Positions 15,346 through 22,949 of a stretch of 37,259 bases of DNA are shown one piece after another. Source of the stretch: Oscillospiraceae bacterium (GTDB taxonomy: Bacteria > Bacillota > Clostridia > Oscillospirales > CAG-272); NCBI GenBank assembly GCA_015063695.1, contig SVTQ01000017.1, positions 1 through 37,259 on the forward strand. Reading direction: 5' to 3'. The position numbers and the translations under genes are program-made. The stretch's first letter is position 1. Each line of letters opens with the position of its first letter. The notes under the pieces were generated by a model that did not search any database, was not told the origin of the DNA, and saw only the letters and a program-made list of their open reading frames with translations.

Positions 15346-15450
15346 GGTCTTACGTTGGCTGGGTGTTTACAGCGTTTTTCGAAGAAAAACATACGCGGGA
15401 GCACCAAGGCACTCCCCTACCGGGTTTGATGTTGGTCGGTTGTTTATCGG
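15346..15450. repeat. Leader-like repeats beside array D
   Basis: Contains GTTTTTCgaaGAAAAAC (15374-15390), a GCGGGAGCACC...CTCCCCTACCGGG element, and two copies on the minus strand of a motif of the form CR(A/G)CCAAC-RT-A-ACCCGGTAGG that also precedes other caps. Confidence 0.55.
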
Positions 15451-16764
15451 TTATTCTTCAGGTTTTGTATCTTTGGTTATATAGTAGTTTGAAATTTCTT
15501 TGGTTATGCCGTCAAGGTTATCGCGCAGGGCGTTATAGCTGTAAAAGATGCTTCCGCTGTAATTTGAAAGCTCCTCTGTGAGGGTGAGCTGGTTTGTCAT
15601 TTCTTTTTTGGAAGCGTCGAAGGTTCCGTCGTATTTATAGGCGGCGTGGGCTATCATAAGCTCTACGTCTGTGTCAAGCACTGCCGCATCCCACCATTTG
15701 GAGAGGACTTTATAGCTTGCGGACAGGCTGTCGCACGCCCAGTATATCTGAGGAGCAACGTAGTCGACGTAGCCGCCTTCTATCCATGCGAGAGTATCAC
15801 AGAATATCTCACTGTAGCTTTCGTAGCCTTTTGTATAAGAGCCGCCGTTCTCACCGTCGGAGTTCTTCCATATACCGAAGGGGGAAACGCCGAATTTACA
15901 TTTTTCGTCTGTGGCTTTAACGGTTTCGTATGCGCTTTTTATAAGCTTATTGATATTATCGCGGCGGAAGTCGCCTATTTCCTCGTAATCTGCGCCGAAA
16001 GCCGCGTAGGTGGCTTCGTCCGCGAACACGAGTGCGGTCTTTACCCCGTTTTCGTCAGCTTCGTAGGCGGTATAGGGGTAGAAGTAGTCGTCGAAAACGA
16101 TGCCGTCGAGGACGTAGTTTTCGCAGAGCTCCTTTACACCCTTGCAGATAAGCTCACGTGCTGCAGGGTCACCGGGGTCGAGGTATAGCTTGCCGCCGTA
16201 GGAAACAACTCCGTTTGCGAGGTTCTTTGCGGGGCTTTCGTCGGAAAGCTCATCGACGGTCATATTGCCCGTTGAAACGCGCAGGGGATTTACCCATGCG
16301 TGTATCGCCATGCCCTCTGCGTGGCATTTTTCGGTAAGATATGCGAGACAGTCGAGAGGAAGCTCTCCGTCCGTGGCAAGAACTGAGGAAACGGGGAAGG
16401 TCTCCGATCTATAGAGGGCATCGCAGGAGGGGCGCACCTGAAAGAAGATGCTGTTAAGTCCTGCCGATCTTGTCACTCTCACTATTTCGTCAAGCTCCGC
16501 TTTAAGCTCGCTTTCGGTAAGGTCTGCCCTTGATGGGAAGCTCAGGTTATAGACCGTGGGAACAAAGACCCCTCTCGTCTCCGTTATCTCAGGACGGGGG
16601 TCAACCGTTTCGGGTGTGTCGGGAGCATCCTCGGGGCTTTTAAAAGCCTGCATTATAAGAAATGCTCCGAATGTGAAGATAATTGCCGCCGCAAGGAGGC
16701 CCATAAGAACAAAGGGAAGGGACTCTTTTCTGCGGTGACGGCGTGATTTGTATTTGTAGTTCAT
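15451..16764 (-). CDS. Family-10-like glycosyl hydrolase (GHL10/DUF187), membrane-anchored
   Basis: Predicted extracytoplasmic glycoside hydrolase of 437 residues. A basic N-terminus (NYKYKSRRHRRKE) and one helix (about residues 18-42) anchor it, a Pro/Glu linker follows, then the GHL10 domain: ETRGVFVPT, GLNSIFFQVRPSCDALYRS, AWVNPLRV, LYLDPGDPAARE, DGIVFDDYFYP and VDYVAPQIYWA. DGIVFDDYFYP is a hallmark segment holding likely catalytic acids. The family includes proteins thought to act on cell-wall or exported glycans; the substrate is unknown. ATG 16764 is preceded by GGAG at 5 nt; the longer reading frame upstream runs through repeats and is rejected. Confidence 0.88.
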   Translation of the reverse strand: MNYKYKSRRHRRKESLPFVLMGLLAAAIIFTFGAFLIMQAFKSPEDAPDTPETVDPRPEITETRGVFVPTVYNLSFPSRADLTESELKAELDEIVRVTRSAGLNSIFFQVRPSCDALYRSETFPVSSVLATDGELPLDCLAYLTEKCHAEGMAIHAWVNPLRVSTGNMTVDELSDESPAKNLANGVVSYGGKLYLDPGDPAARELICKGVKELCENYVLDGIVFDDYFYPYTAYEADENGVKTALVFADEATYAAFGADYEEIGDFRRDNINKLIKSAYETVKATDEKCKFGVSPFGIWKNSDGENGGSYTKGYESYSEIFCDTLAWIEGGYVDYVAPQIYWACDSLSASYKVLSKWWDAAVLDTDVELMIAHAAYKYDGTFDASKKEMTNQLTLTEELSNYSGSIFYSYNALRDNLDGITKEISNYYITKDTKPEE

Positions 16765-16999
16765 ATATTCTCCGTTATGTGGGGCTTCGCGCCCCACACC
16801 CCCGCGCCCTTCCCCATGAACCCCAAACATTCCTTCGGAATATTTGAGGACCCCGGGTGAAAAAGGGCGGCGAAAACTTTTGTACGGGGGTGCATTATCA
16901 TGCACCCGACGGTTTATGGATAAATATTGGTTGATTGTCAGCGTTTTTCGAAGAAAAACATTTAGCTTTCCTCCGACTAGAATAATGTATAAGATTTGT
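16765..16999. repeat. Cluster of palindromes between two minus-strand genes
   Basis: No gene. Holds GGGGCttcgCGCCCC, the GAACCCC..GAGGACCCC hairpin element (16817-16854), GGGTGCATtatcATGCACCC, and GTTTTTCgaaGAAAAAC followed by ATTTAGCT (about 16940-16970), the latter a remnant of the ATTTAGCT array type. Confidence 0.7.
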
Positions 17000-17725
17000 T
17001 TAATAATTAAAGTCGGCGGAAAAGCCCGTGGGTGTTTGTCCGCACATTTTGATGGCTGTATAAGCGAGGACCTCAAGGGAGTCAACGAAAAGCTGGTCGC
17101 CGCCAAGCTGTTTATTGATTACTGAGAGCTCGGTGCAGCCGAGTATCAGCGTATCACAGCCTTTTTCCGTAAGCTCTTTTACTACCTTATAGAACTTTTC
17201 GCGGTCTGCGGGAATTCCGCATTTAACGCAGTCGTAGATAAGCTCCATAAGAATTTTTTGATTTTCGGGTGAGGGAATTTCCCATTCTATGCCCTGTTCG
17301 TCAAGCTCCATCTGATATGTATTGGTTGAAACGGTGCCCTCGGTGGCGAGGATACCCGCCTTCTTTTTACCCGACAGCTTTACGTGGTGGACCGTTTCGG
17401 TGATGATGCTTGGCATGGGGATAGCGACACTGCGGCGGAGCTCCTCGATAAAGTAGTGCGCCGTGTTGCAGGGGATAACTATTGCCGAAACGTGGCAGCT
17501 CTCAAGGTATCTTGCGTCCTCTATCATGACGGGAAGGGGGCTGACGTCGCTTCTTCCCATTATAAAGTCCGTTCTGTCGGGGGTGGAGGCGCGGGAGCTC
17601 AGAAGGATGTCGATATGGTCCTGGTCGCGCTCCGCTTTGGTATGGGCGGTTATCATTTCATAAAAATATGCGCTTGCCATGGGGCCAAGTCCCCCGAGGA
17701 TGCCTAGTTTAAGTGCGCTGTTCAA
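17000..17725 (-). CDS. Aspartate/glutamate racemase family protein
   Basis: Cytosolic cofactor-independent amino-acid racemase of the aspartate/glutamate/hydantoin racemase superfamily, about 241 residues. The opening LGILGGLGPMASAYFYEMI is typical of the aspartate racemase branch. The two catalytic cysteines are visible in PCNTAH near residue 87 and LGCTEL near 196. The substrate (Asp or Glu) cannot be told, but the GGLGP form favours aspartate racemase-like. The start is taken as TTG 17725, 8 nt after AAGGAG; GTG 17734 would touch the ribosome site. It ends just before the palindrome cluster leading to the glycosyl hydrolase. Confidence 0.9.
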   Translation of the reverse strand: MNSALKLGILGGLGPMASAYFYEMITAHTKAERDQDHIDILLSSRASTPDRTDFIMGRSDVSPLPVMIEDARYLESCHVSAIVIPCNTAHYFIEELRRSVAIPMPSIITETVHHVKLSGKKKAGILATEGTVSTNTYQMELDEQGIEWEIPSPENQKILMELIYDCVKCGIPADREKFYKVVKELTEKGCDTLILGCTELSVINKQLGGDQLFVDSLEVLAYTAIKMCGQTPTGFSADFNY

Positions 17726-17869
17726 AGTTATCACTCCTTGATTTATAGTCGTGTTTTTTGATTACCTTTTATTTTATCATATTATAAGGAGAAAATAAAG
17801 GGGTTTTTGTGAATTTCGGAATACTGCCCTTATTATCGGGGGAAAATCTTACCGAAAGGCGGTGTTTAT

Positions 17870-18295
17870 ATGAACGAAAACGTTATACGTGAAAAATTTT
17901 CTCCCTTTTGGTTATTTATCAAGTATGCGGGGATATTTATAATCGGTGCGGTTGGCTACGGTGCTCTCGAGGTGCTTTGGCGCGGCTACACTCATTATTC
18001 AATGCTTATTGCAGGAGGTCTTGTGCTGACGGGCGCTTACTTTATTAACGACTTTCACAGAGGTGCGTCTCTGCTTTTAAGGTGGGCGGCGGTCTCTTTA
18101 CTTATTCTGACCGTGGAGCTCGTTTTCGGTTTGATTTTTAATATGGCGCTCGGCATGGCTGTTTGGGATTATTCCGACAGAGCTCTAAATTTTTACGGGC
18201 AGATTTGTCCTCTCTACGGGGGATTGTGGGTTTTGATCTCGGCTCTCGTTTGTGTCGGACTTGAGGTGTTCAGGCGGAGGGAAAATGTAAAATGA
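17870..18295 (+). CDS. CmpB-like (ABC transporter type IV) membrane protein
   Basis: Small integral membrane protein of 141 residues with four predicted helices (about 15-33, 42-60, 68-95, 115-133). The segment AVWDYSDRALNFYGQICPLYGGLW resembles the PF06541 family signature, named putative ABC-transporter type IV/CmpB. No ATPase partner adjoins it, so a transport role is unproven. ATG 17870 has AAAGGCGG upstream. It converges with folA; the 3' hairpin at 18305-18326 lies between them. Confidence 0.75.
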   Translation: MNENVIREKFSPFWLFIKYAGIFIIGAVGYGALEVLWRGYTHYSMLIAGGLVLTGAYFINDFHRGASLLLRWAAVSLLILTVELVFGLIFNMALGMAVWDYSDRALNFYGQICPLYGGLWVLISALVCVGLEVFRRRENVK

Positions 18296-18304
18296 TATAA
18301 TATG

Positions 18305-18326
18305 CGGCGGGAGCTTGCTCCCGCCG
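18305..18326. terminator. Perfect GC hairpin between converging genes
   Basis: CGGCGGGAGC-tt-GCTCCCGCCG. Lacks a long T-tract, so termination is likely but weak. A close copy follows the gene ending at 30253 (30261-30282), so this is also a repeated element. Confidence 0.55.
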
Positions 18327-18338
18327 TTGATAGTGTCT

Positions 18339-18818
18339 TTATTTTGCCGTGTATTCTGTAATTTCCGCTGTAATGCCGTCTTCTTCTATAGTTTGGAGGA
18401 CGCTTTTTTCGTAGCTTTCTGCGTTTAAGGCAGGGAAGAATACCTCTGCATCTTCGCATTCTGCATTTATATGGGTGAGATAAAGCTTGTCGGCGTGGGG
18501 CAGGAACAGTTTATATATTTCACCGCCGCCGATAACGAAGCATTCCTCTTCGGCATTTTTATATTTTTCAAGAATTGATTCTACGGTGTGATGAACTTCC
18601 GTGCCTTCAAAGGAAAATCCTTTATTTGCCGTAAGAATTACGTGGTGGCGTTTCGGAAGAAGTCCTCCGAGGGATTCAAAAGTTTTTCTGCCCATTATTA
18701 TTGTGTGTCCTGCGGTGGTGCTTCTGAAAAACTTCATATCGTCTTTGAGATGCCAGATAAGGTCGTTTCCTTTTCCGAGCTCGTTGTTTTTGCCGATGGC
18801 GGCTATCATTGATATCAT
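18339..18818 (-). CDS. folA: Dihydrofolate reductase
   Basis: DHFR, 159 residues, reducing dihydrofolate to tetrahydrofolate with NADPH. Seen: ISMIAAIGKNNELGKGNDLIWHL at the N-terminus, DDMKFFRSTTAGHTIIMGRKTFESL with the NADPH-binding segment, CFVIGGGEIYKLFLPHADKLYLTHI in the C-terminal part. Asp/Glu needed for protonation fits the D in KDDMKFF-type helix. ATG 18818 has GAGG 9 nt upstream; ATG 18809 is a weaker alternative. It follows thyA on the same strand, the usual pairing because thymidylate synthase generates dihydrofolate. A 460-nt gap of repeats lies between them, and array E ends 20 nt before the start codon. Confidence 0.95.
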   Translation of the reverse strand: MISMIAAIGKNNELGKGNDLIWHLKDDMKFFRSTTAGHTIIMGRKTFESLGGLLPKRHHVILTANKGFSFEGTEVHHTVESILEKYKNAEEECFVIGGGEIYKLFLPHADKLYLTHINAECEDAEVFFPALNAESYEKSVLQTIEEDGITAEITEYTAK

Positions 18819-18838
18819 ATTTGGTTACCTCTTTATTC

Positions 18839-18957
18839 AGCGTTCGCATAGCGAACATATCGAGTTTGCCTTTGGCAAACATATCGAATTTTCCGCGAGG
18901 AAAATATATCGCGTCCGCGTAGCGGACATATCGCGGGCGACCAATGGTCGCCTACCC
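18839..18957 (-). repeat. Hairpin array E (ATATCGCG/ATATCGA spacers), upstream of folA
   Basis: On the plus strand: GTTCGCatAGCGAAC, ATATCGA, GTTTGCCtttGGCAAAC, ATATCGA, ATTTTCCgcgaGGAAAAT, ATATCGCG, GTCCGCgtaGCGGAC, ATATCGCG, then the cap GGGCGACCaatGGTCGCCTACC. The gene-proximal hairpin ends about 20 nt before the folA ATG. Polarity relative to the gene is as in A, B, D and F. Confidence 0.9.
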
Positions 18958-19064
18958 CAAGAGTACTTCCTCGCTCTGCTCGGGGCGCCTACGGGTTTTA
19001 TGTTGGTCGAGTGTTTTTATATTTGGGATGGAGTTGATTGTTGTTGTACCGCAACGCCTCATCC

Positions 19065-19155
19065 GTCACCTTTGGTGACACCTTCGGCTCTTGGGGTCCC
19101 CGAGAAATCTGAGCATCGCGAAGATTTATGGGGAATGGGCGCCGGAGAAGGCTAT
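19065..19155. repeat. CCTCATCC...GAAGGCTA repeat with an inserted palindrome
   Basis: TCATCCGTCACC-ttt-GGTGACACCTTC is interrupted by a CTTGGGGTCCCCGAGAAATC...GATTTATGGGGAATGGGC segment (also at 6040-6090 and, reversed, 1-45) before GAGAAGGCTA. This is a nested insertion compared with the simple copies at 109-194 and 37150-37234. Confidence 0.7.
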
Positions 19156-19175
19156 TGTTGGTCGGTTATTTATAG

Positions 19176-19298
19176 CGTTTTTCGAAGAAAAACATTTAGC
19201 TTTTCCGAAGGAAATATTTAGCTGTGCAAGGCACAATTTAGCTGCGTGAAACGCAATTTAGCTGTTTTCCTGTTGCGCTTATTGCGCGATAGGAAAAC
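19176..19298. repeat. Hairpin array J (ATTTAGCT spacers) at the 3' end of thyA
   Basis: The spacer ATTTAGCT occurs at 19194, 19216, 19236 and 19256 (steps of 22, 20 and 20). Between copies lie GTTTTTCgaaGAAAAAC, TTTTCCgaaGGAAA, TGTGCaagGCACA, TGCGTgaaACGCA and finally GTTTTCCT...AGGAAAAC (19264-19298), whose loop holds the thyA stop codon and whose far arm is thyA coding sequence. Confidence 0.85.
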
Positions 19299-20181
19299 TA
19301 ATCTTACCCATGTGCTCGTAGCCTTCGATCTTGATGTCAGAAAGCTCTCTTGAGTTATCGAGAGCGAAGAAGTCGGTTACTTCCGGATTTATCCAGAGGG
19401 TAGGTGCAGGAAGGTCGCCCTTTGTGTCAAATCTTTCAATCTGCTCCTTAATGCCATCTATCTGGTTTACGTAGATATGGGCATCCTTGATGCTCCAGTT
19501 GAGCGTACCCGGTTCAAGGCCCGTGCAGTGGGCGATAAGGCTGAGAAGAACTGCGTACTGGGTCACGTTGAAGGGAAGACCCAGGGGCACGTCACAGCTT
19601 CTCTGATGCACCCAAAGGTTAATTTTTCCGTCGGTAACGTCCCATTCGCTGCTCCAAACGCAGGAGGGAAGAACGGCGGTGGGAACGTAGTCGTCCTGCC
19701 AGAGGCTCATTACCATTCTGCGGTCGTTCGGGTTATTCTTAATGGTATTTATAAGTCTTTCGGTGAGGCCGAATTTCTTTACAATATAGCCGTAGGCGGT
19801 GCCGATGGTGTGCGCCCACTCTTTGCCGAAGTCCTTTGCCACTTCCGTTTTAACGAGGTTCCCGTTTTCGTCGGGAAGCATCTGTGTCGCACGCCACACG
19901 CCGTCCTCGGCTATCTCCCATTCGTCCCAGATCTTAACGCCGCGCTCCTGAAGCCAGCGCACGTCGTTTGACATCTCCTGATATATCCAGAGCATCTCGA
20001 TTATCGCCGCCTTGAAGAAGAGCTGCTTTGTGGTTAGCACGGGGAATTCTTCGCCAACGTTAAGTGAAAAGTGGTATGCGGGTATCTTTACTGTATTAAT
20101 GCCCGTTCTGTTTGCTACTTCCGTGCCCTCTGAAAGTATCTTCTTACAGAGAGCTATATATTCTTTATCCCACTGTGACAT
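19279..20181 (-). CDS. thyA: Thymidylate synthase
   Basis: ThyA-type thymidylate synthase, 300 residues, methylating dUMP to dTMP with methylene-tetrahydrofolate. Seen: NRTGINTVKIPAYHFSL, FPVLTTKQLFFKAAIIEMLW, catalytic cysteine C174 in LPSCVWSSEW, the phosphate-binding HQRSCDVPLGLPFNVTQYA and the DAHIYVNQID nucleotide-binding segment. Length above 264 reflects the small-domain insertion common in Bacillota. AAGGAG precedes the ATG. The first 47 codons and the promoter are duplicated at 22923-23146. Expressed on the minus strand toward folA. Confidence 0.96.
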   Translation of the reverse strand: MSQWDKEYIALCKKILSEGTEVANRTGINTVKIPAYHFSLNVGEEFPVLTTKQLFFKAAIIEMLWIYQEMSNDVRWLQERGVKIWDEWEIAEDGVWRATQMLPDENGNLVKTEVAKDFGKEWAHTIGTAYGYIVKKFGLTERLINTIKNNPNDRRMVMSLWQDDYVPTAVLPSCVWSSEWDVTDGKINLWVHQRSCDVPLGLPFNVTQYAVLLSLIAHCTGLEPGTLNWSIKDAHIYVNQIDGIKEQIERFDTKGDLPAPTLWINPEVTDFFALDNSRELSDIKIEGYEHMGKISFPIAQ

Positions 20182-20220
20182 TACGGTTGTCTCCTTTTGG
20201 GTTGTTTTTTATATATAATA

Positions 20221-20249
20221 ATCATAACACAGCGGGGCTGTAAAGTCAA
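20221..20249 (-). promoter_or_regulatory. Promoter of thyA
   Basis: Minus strand TTGACT (20244-20249), 17-bp spacer, TATGAT (20221-20226). In the duplicated copy near 23104-23129 the spacer is 14 bp owing to a 3-bp deletion. Confidence 0.7.
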
Positions 20250-20376
20250 CATTTGGGAGTTTTTTATGTTGTCTCAGGTCTTTCTTCTACAAAGGCAAGG
20301 ATTATCTTCTTAAAAAAATCAGTGGGTCTTCACAAAATTTTCACTCAACGTTTAGAAAAATAAATCGCGGCGGTGC

Positions 20377-20382
20377 TATAAT
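20377..20382 (+). promoter_or_regulatory. -10 box of the Cthe_2159-like lipoprotein gene
   Basis: TATAAT lies 22 nt before ATG 20405. No good -35 box is seen. It places the transcript start after GTG 20384, supporting ATG 20405. Confidence 0.5.
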
Positions 20383-20404
20383 AGTGGCAGAAAGGATGGA
20401 GATC

Positions 20405-22096
20405 ATGAAAAGATTTGGATTTGTTTCATTATTACTTGCCGCTTTGGTGCTTTTTACATCCTGCGGCATTATGGGAGATTTGAAGGACGACGGCGTTTTC
20501 GATATCGTTCTTGACGATAGCCGCATTACCGTTGACGGTAAAAAAATTACCGAGGACACGGAAACGCCCGTGTTTGCGGCACACGATATAATTTATTATG
20601 AAGAGGGGAAGGACTTCACCTACGGCGAGGGCGGCGAAAAAGACGGTCACTCCAAGGCGGAAGCCGATTCCCACACTGTAGTTCACATCGGGAAGGCAGG
20701 TGTTTACCGCCTCAGCGGTACTCTTTCCAAGGGGCAGATCTTCGTTGACCTCGGAGAGGGGGCAGAGGTTGACCCCGAGGCTGTGGTTACTCTGATTTTT
20801 GACGGGGCAAGCGTAACCTGCGACGTTGCTCCTGCAGTTCTTTTTTACAACGTTTACGAGTGCGGCTCCTCTGATGCGGAAACGGCAACGAAGGACGTTG
20901 ATACCTCGGCGGCAGGCGCAAACGTTATAATTGCTGACGGCTCTTCAAATTACATTGACGGTTCATACGTTGAAAAGATATATGATCCCGATACCGTAGT
21001 TCTAAGCGAGGACGGCACCGAGGTGGCTGATGCCGAAAAACTGCACAAATATGACGGGGCCTTCTATTCAAGGATGTCCATGAACGTTTTCGGCGGTGAA
21101 GTCGGCGACGGTATTCTGAATATTACGGCTGAAAACGAGGGTCTTGACAGCGAGCTTCATCTGACACTGAACGGCGGCATTGTAAACATCGTCTCGGGCA
21201 ATGACGGTATAAACACCAACGAGGACGGTGTTTCCGTAACAACTATTAACGGCGGCTCCCTTGAGATCGCAGTTACGGGCGAGACGGGTGAAGGTGACGG
21301 AATCGACTCCAACGGATGGCTCGTTATAAACGGCGGTGAGGTGACGGCCTTTGCATGCTCAAAGAGTGCCGATGCAGGTATTGATTCCGACATGGGAATT
21401 CATATTACGGGCGGCACCGTTACGGCAGGCGGTTCAATGCTTGACCGTATTGAGGAGGGAGGGCAGAATTTTGCAGTGTTCTCCTTTTACGAGGCGCGAA
21501 AAGCGGGAGAGCTTATTTCCATAAAGGATGAGAGCGAAAAAACGGTAGCTGAGATCTCGCCTTTGAACGACTGCTCAAACATTATTTACAGCAGTCCCGA
21601 CCTTACTGCCGGCACCTACACTCTTTGGGTAGAGGACGAACTCTTTGGCGGCTGTAAAGGCGGCATGATGGGGCAGGGAGGCTTTAAGCCCGATGGCGTA
21701 CAGGGCGAAACTCTCCCCGAAGCTCCCGAAGGGGAAGGCACGGTTCGTCCCGATTTTGAAAGACCCGAAAACGGGGAAGCCCCCGAGGGTGGGGGCAGGA
21801 GACCTTTCGGCGAAGAGCCGCCCGAAGGCTTTGAGAATATGACGCCACCCGAGGAATCTGAAGACAGAACACCTCCCGAAGGCTTTGAAGGAAAAGAGTT
21901 TCCCGAAGGTTCTGAGAATATGACACCTCCCGAAGGCTTTGAAAATATGACACCTCCCGAAGGCTTTGACGGAAATATGATGCAGGGAAGACCTGACGGA
22001 AATTTTGACAGCACAGCGATGTTCGACAAAGATTTTGTTATCACCGACGGCGGAAATTATTTCACCGACGTTCAGATCTGGACGGTTTATGAATAG
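20405..22096 (+). CDS. Carbohydrate-binding (Cthe_2159-like) lipoprotein with Pro/Glu-rich repeats
   Basis: Secreted lipoprotein of 563 residues. MKRFGFVSLLLAALVLFTSC is a lipoprotein signal peptide. Residues about 80-380 hold beta-helix-type repeats such as GDGILNITAENEGLDS, NGGIVNIVSGNDGINTNEDG, GDGIDSNGWLVINGGEV and DAGIDSDMGIHITGGTV, the pattern of the Cthe_2159 carbohydrate-binding family (PF14262/DUF4353), whose founder binds cellulose and pectin-like polymers with calcium. After about 425 comes a Pro/Glu/Gly-rich tail with repeated PPEGFENMT-like units, then a short closing strand (FVITDGGNYFTDVQIWTVYE). It begins at ATG 20405 with AAAGGA 8 nt upstream. It is gene one of the duplicated block. 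Polysaccharide binding is inferred from the family. Confidence 0.75.
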   Translation: MKRFGFVSLLLAALVLFTSCGIMGDLKDDGVFDIVLDDSRITVDGKKITEDTETPVFAAHDIIYYEEGKDFTYGEGGEKDGHSKAEADSHTVVHIGKAGVYRLSGTLSKGQIFVDLGEGAEVDPEAVVTLIFDGASVTCDVAPAVLFYNVYECGSSDAETATKDVDTSAAGANVIIADGSSNYIDGSYVEKIYDPDTVVLSEDGTEVADAEKLHKYDGAFYSRMSMNVFGGEVGDGILNITAENEGLDSELHLTLNGGIVNIVSGNDGINTNEDGVSVTTINGGSLEIAVTGETGEGDGIDSNGWLVINGGEVTAFACSKSADAGIDSDMGIHITGGTVTAGGSMLDRIEEGGQNFAVFSFYEARKAGELISIKDESEKTVAEISPLNDCSNIIYSSPDLTAGTYTLWVEDELFGGCKGGMMGQGGFKPDGVQGETLPEAPEGEGTVRPDFERPENGEAPEGGGRRPFGEEPPEGFENMTPPEESEDRTPPEGFEGKEFPEGSENMTPPEGFENMTPPEGFDGNMMQGRPDGNFDSTAMFDKDFVITDGGNYFTDVQIWTVYE

Positions 22097-22103
22097 TATA
22101 ATT

Positions 22104-22128
22104 AAACTCCCGCTTCGGCGGGAGTTTC
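22104..22128 (+). terminator. Terminator of the Cthe_2159-like gene
   Basis: AAACTCCCGC-ttcg-GCGGGAGTTT. A near-identical hairpin recurs at 22404-22428, 300 bp further on, followed there by TTTTCTATTTTG. Confidence 0.75.
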
Positions 22129-22565
22129 AGAGTGTAGACAAAGTCTACACTCTGACCCAGACTGAGAGAAACGCAGGTAGATTTAGAGCTTTTTTCCTCG
22201 TAGGCGCAAGGGGTCCTCAAACATTCATCGAATGTTTGGGGTTCACGCCGTAGTTGCCTATGGTAGAGGGAAAAACTCTCTAAAAGCAGATGTGGCGGGC
22301 TTTCGCCCGCCTTTTCAATATCAGATGATTTCATCAAGAAATATTTGCTTTATGCAAATTCTTCTGCTCACTTCTGCGTTATACCAAGTTTGTCTTCGGT
22401 CTGAAACTCCCGCTTCGGCGGGGGTTTTCTATTTTGATGATTATAATCCTTTTTCTGTGGCAACAATTCTTACGGGATGGCAAAAGGTTTTTTTGCTCCT
22501 TTGCATATTAATGAATGTTTTGGTAAAAAATACATGCAAAAGATATACCCAAGGGAGGTTATTTT
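22128..22565. repeat. Palindrome-rich gap before the truncated peptidase gene
   Basis: No gene. Contains a perfect 12-bp stem CAGAGTGTAGAC-aaa-GTCTACACTCTG (22128-22154), a TAGGCGCAAG palindrome with the GGGGTCCTCAAA hairpin element in its loop (22210-22246), TAGAGGGaaaaaCTCTCTA, GGCGGGCtttcGCCCGCC, and the second TTCG terminator hairpin (22404-22428). Confidence 0.7.
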
Positions 22566-22949
22566 ATGGAAATGAAAAAGAAAAAGGATCAAAATCAGAG
22601 CATTTACGTAACTCTCATCGTCATTCTTGTGGCTCTTGCCGTTGCGGTGGGAATTACATCAGTGGTAGGAAGGAAGATAGGTGAGCCCGAAGCGCACGAA
22701 GTGCTTCAGTCGGGTGATGAGGAGAAAAAGGTTGATGCGTCTCTTGACGGTGCGACGGAGGATGCGGGCGGCGCTCCTGTATTTGAAGACAAGACGGAAG
22801 CTGAAAAGAATGGTTCGGAAGCTGAAAAAAATGACACTGAAGATGCTGTGAACACCGAAAAGCCCGAGGACACGGAAAAGACGGAGCCTGCAGAGAGCAC
22901 TCAGGATGCGGCGGCCGAGCAGGGGGAATTCTTCGCCAACGTTAAGTGA
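22566..22949 (+). pseudogene. Truncated duplicate of the M23 peptidase gene
   Basis: The first 121 codons match the intact peptidase gene at 26373-27185 with three residue differences (K/E, A/T, P/R): basic start, one membrane helix (residues 14-34) and the acidic Glu/Thr-rich linker. Homology stops at 22928, and the frame then runs into antisense thyA sequence, adding FFANVK before a stop. The catalytic domain is wholly missing. A good ribosome site (GGGAGG) is retained, so a small membrane-anchored protein might still be made, but no peptidase activity is possible. Confidence 0.88.

Noticed and set aside
15115..15581. Several overlapping open frames across array D and its flanks
   Set aside because: They merely translate the hairpins and spacers (repeated HIAPEG-like residues), lack ribosome sites and exist in more than one frame.
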